A DNA stretch of 64,000 bases from Bacteroides intestinalis. Lineage in GTDB: Bacteria > Bacteroidota > Bacteroidia > Bacteroidales > Bacteroidaceae. Every line of letters starts with the position of its first letter. Positions within the stretch are counted from its first letter, which is position 1. The notes under the pieces were generated by a model. That model saw only the letters and a program-made list of their open reading frames with translations. It was not told the DNA's origin and did no database searches. Below, piece by piece: positions 1 through 9,406 of this stretch. The stretch covers positions 10,844-74,843 of the forward strand of contig NZ_CABJDN010000015.1 of NCBI RefSeq assembly GCF_902364365.1. Reading direction: 5' to 3'. The position numbers and the translations under genes are program-made.

Positions 1-665
1 CCTTTTATGATATTTGTCCGAGTTCCTTCTTTATGACATTATTAACTGATAATCGGATGGAGATATTATATAAGGCAGGGCAAATGAATTTGTTCTTGAG
101 ATTTTTAGAGAGAAAATACGGTATAGATAAGTATTGGACGTATGTAAAAATCTGTTTAAGACATGACTATGTGATACATGATGCGGACTTGTGGCTGGAC
201 TATGTGGATATGCTGATAGAAAATAAATTGGATGCGAGAAATCCTCATTATTTGTGTCCGTTGAATGTAGAAGAAGCGCATGATTGGGTGATGGGGAAAT
301 GTAAGAAAAAATATTCTGAAAAGGATGAAAAAGACTATATTGCTGCCAAATCACGTTTCTTTAATCTTTCGTTTGCGGATGGAAATATTATGGTTCGGGT
401 ATTGGAAAGCCTTTCGGACTTTTACAAAGAGGGAAAGTTGCTGCATCATTGTGTATTCAGCAACGCCTATTATAAGAGAGAAGATTCGTTGATAATGTCG
501 GCAACGGTGGATGGAAGGCGCATGGAAACGGTGGAGTTTTCACTTAGCAGGATGGAGGTGTGCCAGTGTCGTGGAAAGTCTAACCAATTATCAGCCTATC
601 ATGACCGGATTCTGAATTTGGTACGGGATAATATACCGTTGATAAGGGAAAGGATGGTAGTGTAA
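1..665 (+). CDS. PcfJ-like protein, 3' part (runs off the left edge)
   Basis: The frame is open from the first bases of the window, so the gene starts outside it; the ATG at 33 is probably internal. The C-terminal part carries the LHHCV motif and a later QCRGKSNQ segment typical of PcfJ-like proteins found on mobile elements. PcfJ relatives are associated with conjugative plasmids, but their biochemical role is not established. Family members are usually about twice this length, consistent with a 5' truncation by the window. The gene ends at TAA and is followed at once by a strong hairpin. It faces the leftward tra operon, so the two units converge here. Confidence 0.75.
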   Translation, partial: FYDICPSSFFMTLLTDNRMEILYKAGQMNLFLRFLERKYGIDKYWTYVKICLRHDYVIHDADLWLDYVDMLIENKLDARNPHYLCPLNVEEAHDWVMGKCKKKYSEKDEKDYIAAKSRFFNLSFADGNIMVRVLESLSDFYKEGKLLHHCVFSNAYYKREDSLIMSATVDGRRMETVEFSLSRMEVCQCRGKSNQLSAYHDRILNLVRDNIPLIRERMVV

Positions 666-672
666 TGAATAG

Positions 673-726
673 CCCACACATCTAAATGTGTGGGAGTTCT
701 TTTTTGGAAGACGCCCAAAAAAGAAC
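673..726 (+). terminator. Hairpin terminator plus TTCTTTTTTGG palindrome after the PcfJ-like gene
   Basis: A perfect 9-bp stem (CCCACACAT at 673-681 with ATGTGTGGG at 686-694, loop CTAA) is followed by a T-run. The T-run is itself the left arm of a second perfect palindrome, GTTCTTTTTTGG (696-707) with CCAAAAAAGAAC (715-726). It probably ends the rightward PcfJ transcript and, on the other strand, the tra operon. The second palindrome recurs near 27.8, 54.0 and 63.5 kb. Confidence 0.8.
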
Positions 727-764
727 CCCAAAAAACGTTGTCGCTACACATCGTTACGCTCGGA

Positions 765-1250
765 TTATTTGCTTGTCGGCTTTAGTTTGCCGATACATTT
801 TTCCATGTCGGGGGACAATAGGAAAGAAGCCGTCTTTTTCTGCTGCACCCCTGAGTGTGGCTGGACGATGGCATACCTGCATTTTAATATCTTGCCGATA
901 ACTTCCGTACTGTCACGGTGCAGGTACATGGCTTTCATGGCATCCGTTGCTTTCAGGCTTTTTTCGGCTTCCATATAGGCGGAAAAGGACGGTTTGAATA
1001 AGGCACGGGGACTTTCCGCTTTCTGTATGACAGCGGATAATTGTGCGCTTTTGTTGTTCAGGTAGCACAGGCTGTCCGATACGGTGACGTCTTCTGTTTC
1101 CAACACTTCCAGTAGTTCGAACTTTAAATCCGTCCAGGTGCCGTGAGAATCTGTCTGAACCCATTCCGCAATGGCCTTCTCATAGCCGGGTTTGCTGCAT
1201 GAGGAAAAGGCAATGAGCAGCATACAAAAAAATAAATGCTTGATATTCAT
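765..1250 (-). CDS. Putative lipoprotein, distal gene of the tra operon
   Basis: A 161-residue protein with a short basic start, a hydrophobic stretch and a cysteine at residue 18 (FSSC), consistent with a lipoprotein signal peptide. The mature part is mostly polar and helical, with no enzymatic motif I recognise. It lies downstream of the Toprim gene on the same strand as the tra genes, so it may be the last gene of that operon. It could be an envelope accessory or an entry-exclusion type protein; that is inference from position only. Confidence 0.6.
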   Translation of the reverse strand: MNIKHLFFCMLLIAFSSCSKPGYEKAIAEWVQTDSHGTWTDLKFELLEVLETEDVTVSDSLCYLNNKSAQLSAVIQKAESPRALFKPSFSAYMEAEKSLKATDAMKAMYLHRDSTEVIGKILKCRYAIVQPHSGVQQKKTASFLLSPDMEKCIGKLKPTSK

Positions 1251-1303
1251 ATTGATCTGATTTTATAGGTTGTCGTATTATGTGATGGAGCAAATCTATG
1301 AGG

Positions 1304-2329
1304 TTACTGGCCGTCCTCCGTGGAGGAACAGATGCCACACGAGATTTTCAGATCATCGTTCCAATCCTTGTTTTCCGAAAGTTCGACGTTCTTCAGTTTC
1401 CGTACCTTGTTGCGGAGTTCATCGTTACTCAGGCTCTCGACATCAGTCGTATCGCCATGAAAGTAACGATGCAGCCATAGAGTGTACTTGTGCCCTTGTT
1501 TGTCGTTGTCAAAGATGCTCCGGAGCTCCTTTACCTGGTTCTTGTCAAGAATCAGGCGTAATAGCCTCATTTGTCCTTCCGTGAATGTCCCTTCCGTAGA
1601 TACATATACAAGATTGAGGTCGTTTCCGGAATGGCGTAATTGATAGTGGGAGATACAGTCTATAAATGACTCCCCAATGTAGAGAATGTCTATCGGGCGG
1701 CTTTTGTCATGGTTGCTGGTCGCCAGACAGTCGAACTTGCCACCGATAATCCCTTTGAATGTTTCATTTCGTTGAGAAATGGCTTGCACACCGTTTTCAT
1801 TGTACATCTTGATGCACACGTTGCGGTAAACACTCCCTTTGTTCTTTACCTCACGGATAAAGAAAGTGTCTTTGAAGAACCGGCTTTCAATGCTTTCTTT
1901 CAGGATACCTCTTTTCTGGAGATAATTGCCCTTGTAGGGTTGTAGCTGGCTCAAGTAGAATTGAAGTTCGTCCGCTCTCATGCTTGTGTTACCTACTTCA
2001 TACCGGCTTTTTTCGGGTGTCGTGATGCGGTTGGTGTTGATGTAGTTCTGAAGGATCTCCCCCACCTCGCGCAAGGACGGCATTTTTCCGGTTGTTTCAA
2101 ATAGATGTTCCTGCATCAGATCCATGATACTGCGGCCACGCACGCTGTCACTATGCACGTCCCAATAGGTGTATTGGTTCTGCGAGTTCCGCTTGATGAC
2201 GATGGTATGCGTTCCGTTGCTCATTTTGGGACAGGAGTTGGAAGAGCCTTCCACGATTTTCCATCCTAGTTCCAGCAGGAAATCGGGCAGAGAAATGGTT
2301 GTTTTTATCTGATTGAAATCGACTTTCAT
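1304..2329 (-). CDS. Toprim-domain protein (DnaG-like, conjugative primase type)
   Basis: 341 residues. The middle/C-terminal half fits a Toprim fold: YIGESFIDC with the conserved glutamate at 220, then DNDKQGHK at 274-281 with the acidic pair, and KDWNDDLK near the end. The N-terminal ~100 residues contain a YWDVHSD segment followed by GRSIMDL, seen in plasmid primase-like proteins. Such proteins are thought to prime the complementary strand or process DNA after transfer. A DnaG-type zinc finger is not evident. The gene sits in the tra operon beyond the coupling protein. Confidence 0.75.
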   Translation of the reverse strand: MKVDFNQIKTTISLPDFLLELGWKIVEGSSNSCPKMSNGTHTIVIKRNSQNQYTYWDVHSDSVRGRSIMDLMQEHLFETTGKMPSLREVGEILQNYINTNRITTPEKSRYEVGNTSMRADELQFYLSQLQPYKGNYLQKRGILKESIESRFFKDTFFIREVKNKGSVYRNVCIKMYNENGVQAISQRNETFKGIIGGKFDCLATSNHDKSRPIDILYIGESFIDCISHYQLRHSGNDLNLVYVSTEGTFTEGQMRLLRLILDKNQVKELRSIFDNDKQGHKYTLWLHRYFHGDTTDVESLSNDELRNKVRKLKNVELSENKDWNDDLKISCGICSSTEDGQ

Positions 2330-2464
2330 AACGTTGACTGGATTAGTTGAATCTCATTTTATCTGAGCTTAGATTATAAATGAGAAAGATTATCTTTCAT
2401 AAAGATAAGAAATATCATCTAAATATGGAAGAGAAAGTATATGTTTTTTGATTCGTCTGCATTT

Positions 2465-2884
2465 TTATTTCAAGGTACTGTAAACCAAATCAACAGTAGT
2501 GTCTATACCGGGAACGGCCTCCAACTGTTTGCTCTGGTTGAATACGCTTTCCCCGTCTTTTTTTATCTGCATGGTGATGATAGCACTCTCTTTTGAATAG
2601 AGAATGCCTTGCACGGTAATTTGGCTGACAGGCTTTTCCGTGCTGTATTCCGCTTTATCGGTGAAACTCTCATCTACGGAAGCTGCGGAGGTACCGGTGC
2701 GTTCGTTCCTGAATCTCACGCCGTCAAGATTATATATATGCACACTGCCTTTGGGTGAGGAACCGGTTACGGCTACGGTGATGTGATACATGCCGGCTTT
2801 GTCTGTTTCCGATTGGATTTCCTCTTTGTTGCATGAAGCGGCCAATAAGCAGGCTGCCGCTAATAATGAATGAATTTTTCTCAT
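2465..2884 (-). CDS. Small lipoprotein, TraQ-position hypothetical
   Basis: 139 residues with a clear lipobox (LAASC, cysteine 18). The mature part is rich in alternating hydrophobic and polar residues (predicted beta) and contains a segment ITVQGILYSKESAIITMQI, suggesting an immunoglobulin-like or small beta domain. It lies just downstream of the coupling protein on the tra strand. No family can be named with certainty. An envelope-exposed accessory of the transfer apparatus is the natural guess. Confidence 0.6.
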   Translation of the reverse strand: MRKIHSLLAAACLLAASCNKEEIQSETDKAGMYHITVAVTGSSPKGSVHIYNLDGVRFRNERTGTSAASVDESFTDKAEYSTEKPVSQITVQGILYSKESAIITMQIKKDGESVFNQSKQLEAVPGIDTTVDLVYSTLK

Positions 2885-2906
2885 GGTAGGATTCTTTTGT
2901 TGAATG

Positions 2907-4853
2907 TTATCGGATGATTTTTTGTTCTGTCTTGTGTGTCCCGGTTGGCGGAACTGCTGACTTTTCTTTTAATTTGTCCTCTATCTTTTTGAGGATGGCG
3001 TTGACATCTTCAATGATTTTGATGTAGTTCTGCTGGATAATCTCTTCCAGGATTTCCAGTTCCATCTCTTCTTTGCCGTTGCCCAGTTTGACCGGTAAGG
3101 AGAAACGGGGTATCTCCTTCTCTTCAAAACGGCACATATCCATCTGCACGCTGAAGAATGGCGGCTTGCCTCCGGCAATCTTGCCAATGAAGTGTCCGGC
3201 TGCTTGTCCGGCAATGTCCCTTGCCTTTAAGACTTTTTCTTTTTGCAGGCTCTCCGTGACACTGTTATTGCCACCGGCTTGGTGTGAATAAGATTCTTGC
3301 GCTTCTTTCTTCTCCCCAAGCAAGTTCTCGATGTCTTTGGCGGTCTTCTCATTTCCGGTCATACCGTAAGCCTGCGTTCCGCAGGAGGCTTTCAGGATGT
3401 TGGCACTTTTCTCTCCATAGTCCCTGACCGCTTGGTTGAAGTCCTGAACGGCGAGAATGGTAGCGACATTGTGCTTCCGGGCGGTTCCGATGAAAGTGTC
3501 AATGCCTTGCAACAGGATGGTCGGAAATTCATCTACCATGAATATGCTGGTCGCTTTGCCGGGATTGTTCATCTGTGACATCAAGACGCTGCCGATGCAG
3601 GAAATAGCAGGGGAAACGGCTTCCTTGATGGTGGGCGCATTGCCTACGCATAACAGCGTTGGGTGTTCCTTGTTGGTTATATCCAAAGAGAACTCTTCTT
3701 CGGGAAGTGGCGACAACACCCAGAAGATGTATTTGTTGTTCAGGAGTACCAACGGAGTCTGTGCGGATGATACGGCTCCGGCTGTCTGCTGTTGTGCACC
3801 CAGTTTCCAGGCGGTCAGCATGGAGGACATGTTCAATGCGATTTCAGGATCTTCCGACAGCCAGTGGAATACTAGGTTGCTGTCAGAAAGGGCAAGGGCT
3901 ATCACATGGGGCAGCGTACAGATACCAAGCTTCCTTTCCTTGAAACATTTATAGGCGATTGAATAGACGTAGTTGATGGCATTGTTGGCCCAAAAGTCGG
4001 TCTTTTCCTTCCAGCTTGCTTCCAGATTCTTCATCAGTGTCATGATGATATTGCGGATGAATAGCGATTCGTTTCCCTTTGACATGTATTGCGGAGAAAG
4101 TACGTTCACCCTGACCGTGCGTGACATATCCACAAAGTTGATATAGGCGAAACGGGGTGTTTCCATCCCCTTGTTCCGGAAATGTTCGATGCTTCCGTAT
4201 GCGATACGTGAGAGGATGGGTGACTTGTCCTTGGTGGGATCACCCTCCCAATCGTACACGAATCCGGCATAGTTGCGCTCGGCGCACTGGTAGATGATTC
4301 CCTTGATCCAGCTCTCTGATTTACCGCTTCCCGGACCGCCGTCGATATAGACATTCTGCTGCGGCTTATGGATGACCAGCGGCCCGGAGGCGGTTTCAAA
4401 GCGGAAGTAGAAAGCCGATTCTTCCCGGCTTAACCCGAAAATGCTATCATCGGATTGGGCATGACGCCGGATGAAATAAGGCAGAGTCTTGATGACAAGC
4501 AGCGTGTACGCTACGAATAGAATGGGAAATACAAATAGGTTATACCACGCTGATAACCGGCTGAATCCGACAACCAGCATGGATGCCGTAACCAGTGTCA
4601 TACTGGTGTAAACCCATTTCTTGTTTTCGTCTTTCACTTTGCCAACCGGAAAGAGAAAAGCGAGGCCTCCGATCAGGATAACGTAGAGAAACCGGAATAG
4701 GATATCCTTCTCCATCAGCCTTTCCCACATGGCCGGATTACGTAGTGGAGCGTATAATCCCGTAACGATAGCCCACTGAAACAGTACGGCTGTCCCGATG
4801 AGCGTGGATAGCAGGATCAGGATGAATGACAGGTCTTTCTTCTCTCTTTCCAT
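2907..4853 (-). CDS. VirD4-like type IV coupling protein
   Basis: 648 residues. The N-terminal ~130 residues contain about four hydrophobic segments (roughly 8-30, 52-70, 82-98, 105-125). A Walker A motif, GGPGSGKSE, follows at about 172-180, and a Walker B-like FMVDEFPT lies near the middle of the ATPase domain. The C-terminal ~60 residues are charged and probably cytosolic. This is the layout of coupling proteins that dock the relaxosome to the type IV channel and pump DNA with ATP hydrolysis. It follows the SSB gene by 11 bp in the same operon. Confidence 0.88.
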   Translation of the reverse strand: MEREKKDLSFILILLSTLIGTAVLFQWAIVTGLYAPLRNPAMWERLMEKDILFRFLYVILIGGLAFLFPVGKVKDENKKWVYTSMTLVTASMLVVGFSRLSAWYNLFVFPILFVAYTLLVIKTLPYFIRRHAQSDDSIFGLSREESAFYFRFETASGPLVIHKPQQNVYIDGGPGSGKSESWIKGIIYQCAERNYAGFVYDWEGDPTKDKSPILSRIAYGSIEHFRNKGMETPRFAYINFVDMSRTVRVNVLSPQYMSKGNESLFIRNIIMTLMKNLEASWKEKTDFWANNAINYVYSIAYKCFKERKLGICTLPHVIALALSDSNLVFHWLSEDPEIALNMSSMLTAWKLGAQQQTAGAVSSAQTPLVLLNNKYIFWVLSPLPEEEFSLDITNKEHPTLLCVGNAPTIKEAVSPAISCIGSVLMSQMNNPGKATSIFMVDEFPTILLQGIDTFIGTARKHNVATILAVQDFNQAVRDYGEKSANILKASCGTQAYGMTGNEKTAKDIENLLGEKKEAQESYSHQAGGNNSVTESLQKEKVLKARDIAGQAAGHFIGKIAGGKPPFFSVQMDMCRFEEKEIPRFSLPVKLGNGKEEMELEILEEIIQQNYIKIIEDVNAILKKIEDKLKEKSAVPPTGTHKTEQKIIR

Positions 4854-4864
4854 GGCCGTTGCTG

Positions 4865-5206
4865 TTATTGGGGTTGTCCGGATGCCGTTCCGTCACCGCT
4901 CTCTTTTTTCTCTGCCTTTCCCAGTAACTCAATGCGTGAGACGGTCAGGCTGACGGATGGGATGTGGCTACCGTCATCCTTCTGGAATACATCGGCATAC
5001 ACATCGCCGCAGACATATACCTGTGTCCCTTTTTTCAGATACTCAAAGACTTTACTCTCGTAATTCACGAAACAGCATACCCATAGGGTCTGTTCCTCGT
5101 TGTTCACGTTCTTGTACTTGGTGGATACATGGAAGTTGAATCCTTTTCCGTTCTTGTTCTGCCGGGCATCCGCACCGACATAACCGATAATTTGTCCTGT
5201 AAACAT
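4865..5206 (-). CDS. ssb: Single-stranded DNA-binding protein
   Basis: 113 residues from the start MFTGQIIGYVG, chosen because the OB-fold begins there; an upstream in-frame ATG at 5248 would overlap the end of the ArdC-type gene. Visible OB-fold features are the first strand, the aromatic-rich LWVCCFVNYESKV segment and KKGTQVYVCGD. The C-terminus lacks the usual acidic DDDIPF-type tail, so binding to host SSB partners may be weak or absent. Plasmid SSBs coat the transferred strand. The neighbours (ArdC-type upstream, coupling protein downstream) fit a role in establishment or transfer. Confidence 0.85.
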   Translation of the reverse strand: MFTGQIIGYVGADARQNKNGKGFNFHVSTKYKNVNNEEQTLWVCCFVNYESKVFEYLKKGTQVYVCGDVYADVFQKDDGSHIPSVSLTVSRIELLGKAEKKESGDGTASGQPQ

Positions 5207-5225
5207 AATGATGGTTTTTAAAAGT

Positions 5226-6419
5226 TTATAATCCGAGCTGTGGCTCATTCATATTTTTCATGGCTGGCTCCGCTTCCATGGAAGGCAGCGAAATGCCGAA
5301 AGTGCTGTGTAGCGTTTCAAGGTTGTCGGCTGTAGGATGGTTTGCCGCAACACTTTCCAATAACCGTGATGAAGGGGTAAAACCTTCGTTTTTCATCTGC
5401 TCCAATACCGGACGGTTGTCTTGCAGGACGGCCTGCGTGAACCGTTCCTCCGGTGTGAGGTACTGTTCCATCCGTGCGGTATGTTCCTGAATCATATTGC
5501 TGGCTTTTCCTACATCGGCAAGGATGTTGTAGATGAATTTGGGATCTTCTTTCAAGGCTCCCAGCCAGTTTTTTAGATACATGGCATTTTCTTCCCGGAT
5601 ATGGGTGGATATTCCCAGGCTTTGCCCGACGGTAGCGGAGGTGAGTTCGGCAACCAGTTCCTCTTTGGCATATTGCTTGTCTCCGAAAATCACGCCTTTT
5701 TCCCGGTTCAGATGCTCAGGTTCTCCAGTCGAGTGCGCTATCTCATGCAGTAGTGTGGAGTAGAAATTCTCTCCGTCCTTAAACTGCCCCTTCAGGGGTA
5801 CGACGATATGGTTATCTTCTCCCCTTGCATGGTAAGCACTATTTCCTTCCTTGGAATAAATGGGGCAGATCCATTGCTGTTCCCGTACCATCGCATCAAT
5901 CAGAGGCACGGTGAGCATCCCTTGCTCGTCCTTGATGGCCGGTATCTTGAATTGCTCCTTCAATGCTTCCCATTTCTCCGGTTTCGTTTCCTGAAGATTG
6001 GTCTGCTGTACGTTGAACACATTGTATGTCTTCAGAAACGGCGTGACCTTATATTCCTGCTGCTCGTTTTTATCCAGGTTCTTATATACGTCGAAAGGTA
6101 TTTTCTTTCCGTTCTTGTCTCTTACTGAGAAATTCCAGTAAATGACTGGGAATGACTTTTCTCCTTTCAGTATGTTAAGGCCGTTGTCTTTGGCTTGCAT
6201 GAAGGTCATATAGACCGGCAGGCTGTACTGCTCTTTTTCCGAAAGTAGAAACAACATGAAAGAATTTACTCCGTTGTAGGTTCTTCCCTCGATATTTTGC
6301 GGAAGTCCCCCACCCTTTATCCCGAACCAAGGCTTTTGCCAGTTGTCTTCCACCTGCTTTATCTTTTCGATCATCAGTTCGGCGAAACGCTGTAATGCTT
6401 TATCACTTGCTGTATCCAT
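5226..6419 (-). CDS. ArdC-type antirestriction protein with zincin-like domain
   Basis: 397 residues. The N-terminal ~150 residues match the ArdC single-strand-binding region (NGVNSFMLFLL, YMTFMQAK, GEKSFPVIYW). A metallopeptidase-like HEIAH motif stands at 225-229 with E244/E253-type glutamates downstream, as in zincin-like ArdC proteins. ArdC proteins are known to protect incoming plasmid DNA from restriction; the pSa relative resembles the transported region of the RP4 primase. The last ~70 residues hold an extra module (about 330-376: VLQDNRPVLEQMKNEGF) that is also found in the DUF3945 protein next door and in a HipA at 30.8-32.4 kb. Confidence 0.85.
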   Translation of the reverse strand: MDTASDKALQRFAELMIEKIKQVEDNWQKPWFGIKGGGLPQNIEGRTYNGVNSFMLFLLSEKEQYSLPVYMTFMQAKDNGLNILKGEKSFPVIYWNFSVRDKNGKKIPFDVYKNLDKNEQQEYKVTPFLKTYNVFNVQQTNLQETKPEKWEALKEQFKIPAIKDEQGMLTVPLIDAMVREQQWICPIYSKEGNSAYHARGEDNHIVVPLKGQFKDGENFYSTLLHEIAHSTGEPEHLNREKGVIFGDKQYAKEELVAELTSATVGQSLGISTHIREENAMYLKNWLGALKEDPKFIYNILADVGKASNMIQEHTARMEQYLTPEERFTQAVLQDNRPVLEQMKNEGFTPSSRLLESVAANHPTADNLETLHSTFGISLPSMEAEPAMKNMNEPQLGL

Positions 6420-6422
6420 GAT

Positions 6423-6608
6423 TTATTGGTATAGATTTCTGTTCTCGTAATCAAGCAGCCATTCTCTGGCCGTTTGGTTGTTTGTCTCTTGCTGCTTGGC
6501 AGCCATCTCTTCTTGATAGGCTTGTGCAAGCTCTTCCTGTGCAAGTAGAAACTCTAAGTCACTGATTTCTCCTGCAATGTTTTTCTGTACTAATTCATCG
6601 TAATCCAT
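6423..6608 (-). CDS. Small acidic/helical protein between ArdC and DUF3945 genes
   Basis: 61 residues, strongly acidic and helical, no cysteine, no membrane segment. It fits tightly between two co-directional genes (3 bp to the ArdC-type start, 18 bp from the DUF3945 stop), which supports translation as part of the operon. No family is recognised. Confidence 0.55.
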   Translation of the reverse strand: MDYDELVQKNIAGEISDLEFLLAQEELAQAYQEEMAAKQQETNNQTAREWLLDYENRNLYQ

Positions 6609-6626
6609 AATTCCTGATTTTTTAGG

Positions 6627-8099
6627 TTATAAGTCATTGAAAGCCCGGTTGATGGTGCTGGCTATCGGACGGGCCATTTCCTTGCTGTTGTCGGGTTTGG
6701 GTGTGCTGGCCAGTTTGACATCTCCCAGTGTCTTTGTGCTGCCTTCCATCCCGAAAATCTTTTGTACGGCTATCAGTGTGTTGGCTTGCACACCCGTTTC
6801 ACGCATCCGGGTAAGGTCTTCTTGAGTGAGCCGGTACCCTTCTTTCTGTATCTCTTGGATGACATGAAAGTTGTCGGTCTGTGCGGCATCCAACAGACGT
6901 GTGGCCTGCCTTTCATGTTCGCCCTGTTCTTCCGGCTTGGTGCCGAACAGCTGGATGACTTCATGGGTTTGCCTTTCATCCAGACCGTGTTCCTTACCGA
7001 TTCCTTTGATAAACTCTTCACTGGGTTTATATCCTTCCTCTTTGAGCTTCCCGATTTTTTCAAAGTCATGTTTGCCCACCGCTTCCTTAAACTCGGCTTC
7101 CATATTGCGCCCCTCTTCGTGTTTTTGCTCTTTTGCAGCTTCTATGTTGGCCGCATGGGCTTCCAGTTTGGGGGTCATGGCCTTGATCAGCTCTTGTGCC
7201 TTGCCGGGAGTGATACTCTGTATGTTCTGTATCATGACTCCTTTCCTGTCATCCGTCAGTTGGATGTCGGCAATGAAGTAGCCTTCCGGACTGTGCAGCA
7301 GCTTGTTCTCCAGTGCATGGCCGTTGGCGAGCAGGTATTTGTCGGCTTTGGTTAACTTGTAGCCGCCATATTCGCTGGTCTGCCCGATGATGTCGGGAAT
7401 CTTGATTTCCTGGTTGGTGCGCAGGATGACGGAGTTCAGATCCCGGTCAACTTGCAGCAGGATGTCCTTCTTATTTACGGTGATGGGTACGATGTCACCG
7501 GCAAGCAGCTGTTCTTTCTCTTTCTTGCCCAACTTCTTTCCCAGCACCTTGTCCGGGATAACCAACGCCTCTTTGCGGTAGAATACGGAGATTCCGTCAT
7601 CGTTGAAACGGAGCTTCCCCGGTTTGCCGTGTATCTCCATCAAATCAGACATGACACCCTTTTCCAGCTTGGTGCCTTTCCCGTCGAGGATGTTCCCTTG
7701 CTTGTAGGCGTATTCATAGAGCGACTGTCCGGTGTAGCATACCTTCAGGCGATGGTCGATGACGGTAAAGCCGTCCTTGTCATGTCCCTTCAGGTTCTCC
7801 CACCGCTTGATGCTGATGCCATCCTTCTCCAGCTCGGCGACATATTTAGGATCATTGGCACGTTCCTTGTCAAAAAGGGCGGATACACGTTCTTTTGATT
7901 GGTCACGAAGGCTTTCATCGTACTTTGCTCCGGCTTTTTCCCTGATTTCGCTTACGCTCATGCTCAGCTCTTCCCCGTCTTTGCGGAACCGGAAATATCC
8001 GTCCCGGTATTCGGTCTGATAGCCCAGTGATTCGGCGATGCCGCCGAACTGTCCCACGTTGTCGAACATATAGGTGTCTAATGCTTCTCTCAGTTTCAT
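6627..8099 (-). CDS. DUF3945/DUF4099-type protein of Bacteroidales conjugative elements
   Basis: 490 residues, soluble, charged. The middle part (about 130-300, with GYKLTKADKYLLANG and GYFIADIQLTDDRKG) resembles the DUF3945 repeats common in Bacteroidales conjugative elements. The C-terminal ~150 residues hold two copies of a module with the pattern DFxxIxxLKxEGYxPS, at about 340-386 and 405-451, each ending in IFG or LFG. One copy of the same module ends ArdC and one ends HipA at 30.8 kb. The start overlaps the TraN stop by 4 bp (ATGA), indicating coupled translation. The biochemical role is unknown. Confidence 0.75.
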   Translation of the reverse strand: MKLREALDTYMFDNVGQFGGIAESLGYQTEYRDGYFRFRKDGEELSMSVSEIREKAGAKYDESLRDQSKERVSALFDKERANDPKYVAELEKDGISIKRWENLKGHDKDGFTVIDHRLKVCYTGQSLYEYAYKQGNILDGKGTKLEKGVMSDLMEIHGKPGKLRFNDDGISVFYRKEALVIPDKVLGKKLGKKEKEQLLAGDIVPITVNKKDILLQVDRDLNSVILRTNQEIKIPDIIGQTSEYGGYKLTKADKYLLANGHALENKLLHSPEGYFIADIQLTDDRKGVMIQNIQSITPGKAQELIKAMTPKLEAHAANIEAAKEQKHEEGRNMEAEFKEAVGKHDFEKIGKLKEEGYKPSEEFIKGIGKEHGLDERQTHEVIQLFGTKPEEQGEHERQATRLLDAAQTDNFHVIQEIQKEGYRLTQEDLTRMRETGVQANTLIAVQKIFGMEGSTKTLGDVKLASTPKPDNSKEMARPIASTINRAFNDL

Positions 8100-9208
8100 G
8101 GCTGTGGCTTGTATAAGGGTTCTGCGGAAAGGATGTATTCGTTCAACACGGCCAGCTTGATGTGCCGCCCGCCGTTTCGCTCGTAAATCTCGATCTCGAA
8201 TACCTTATCATCGGGTATCGTGAATTTGTCGAAACCAAGTATCAGCCGGTTCCGGCTCTTGCCCTTGATTTTCGTATCAAAATCTTTCTGATAGATAGGT
8301 TCGATGGTCGTTTCTTGCTGGATGGCGTTCTTGCTCTTCTTTTGGTCACGCTGGAAACATTTGACAAACTCGATGTCGTAGTCGATGTATGATTTGTTTT
8401 TCAGGTCAAAGATGAAAAACATGAAGTCCTCATGCACATACAGATTGGCCATTGACAACTCAAACTTGTTCTCGATGACCCCCAGGCTGTAGATGTTGCG
8501 CTTCTTGGTGCGCAGCTCTTGGATGCATCTTTCCATTTCCTCGCTGTTCACATCCACATGGGCGGTATATTTGCGCTGGTCATCAAAATTGTAGGTGAAT
8601 ACGGAGGTATTGCCCCGTTTGATGGTGATGTGGTAAGTGTTCATGGCCTTATCCACCACAAACAGGTTGGAATATGCCACGGCATCTTTGGCGGTTGATA
8701 CTTTCAACTGGTTGTTGTAGGCGGCCAGAGTGAAGGACACCTCGTTGCCGGGCGTTCCGTAAGCGATGTCCTCCGGAAAGAAGAACTCGGCCAGATGGAG
8801 GTCGCTGACTTCTGCCTGATAGTCATGGTGCTGCCATTTCCCGTTGTCCTCGTAAATGTTCGGGTACGAATCCGTGCCGCCTTCGGGAAGGTAGCGGATG
8901 TGATAGGTGTAAACGCTTCCGTCGATGCAGACTACGGTCAGGTTGGTCTCTTCGGTGAATCCTTCCGCTTGCGCCGAGAGCCTGACGATATGGGGCGCCT
9001 CTTCTACCCGGCTGGCCATGACAAGCTCCTGTTCGCCGATGGCGATATCAGATACTTGCACAGGAAATACCAGGTGTTTCACACAGTCGAAAGAGATAAA
9101 GATGTCTTTTTGGCTGATGGCTTGTTTCCGGGGAGTGCCGTTTTCCTGAGCGAAGAGCGGCAGACTGCACACAAAGCAGTAAAACAGTAGATAAATATAT
9201 TTCTTCAT
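8096..9208 (-). CDS. traN: Conjugative transposon protein TraN family
   Basis: 370 residues with a cleavable signal peptide (hydrophobic stretch to about residue 20, PLFAQ). The mature protein is beta-rich, with a later segment MANLYVHEDFMFFIFDLKNKS like the VirB9-type/TraN proteins of CTnDOT-like elements. TraN is expected in the periplasm or outer membrane as part of the core complex with TraM (VirB10-like) and TraK (VirB8-like). Its gene lies just after those for TraM and a small membrane protein, the usual order. The stop overlaps the DUF3945 start. Confidence 0.82.
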   Translation of the reverse strand: MKKYIYLLFYCFVCSLPLFAQENGTPRKQAISQKDIFISFDCVKHLVFPVQVSDIAIGEQELVMASRVEEAPHIVRLSAQAEGFTEETNLTVVCIDGSVYTYHIRYLPEGGTDSYPNIYEDNGKWQHHDYQAEVSDLHLAEFFFPEDIAYGTPGNEVSFTLAAYNNQLKVSTAKDAVAYSNLFVVDKAMNTYHITIKRGNTSVFTYNFDDQRKYTAHVDVNSEEMERCIQELRTKKRNIYSLGVIENKFELSMANLYVHEDFMFFIFDLKNKSYIDYDIEFVKCFQRDQKKSKNAIQQETTIEPIYQKDFDTKIKGKSRNRLILGFDKFTIPDDKVFEIEIYERNGGRHIKLAVLNEYILSAEPLYKPQP

Positions 9209-9220
9209 GTTGTCGATATG

Positions 9221-9406
9221 TTAAACGGTTCTTGAAAAAAAGGCGGTGAATACGGTAATGCCCCATAGAAGAAGCAGGGTAATGCCGAAAGAAACGGTCA
9301 GCGGACGGATTTCTTTAAAGGCTCGTCCGTTCCGGCGTGATACGTAGATCCGATAGCCGAAAAAGACCGCTGACAGCGCAAGCAGGTAATTGAGAATGTC
9401 TATCAT
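9221..9406 (-). CDS. Small two-helix membrane protein (TraL position)
   Basis: 61 residues with two hydrophobic segments (about 3-20 and 38-57) separated by a basic loop (YVSRRNGRAFK). The start overlaps the TraM stop by 4 bp. In CTnDOT-type operons a small membrane protein, TraL, lies between traK and traM; here the gene lies between traM and traN, so the TraL name is not assigned. Confidence 0.6.
   Translation of the reverse strand: MIDILNYLLALSAVFFGYRIYVSRRNGRAFKEIRPLTVSFGITLLLLWGITVFTAFFSRTV

Noticed and set aside
6762..7355. Plus-strand open frame opposite the DUF3945 gene
   Set aside because: Antisense shadow of a clear coding gene; no start site or promoter.
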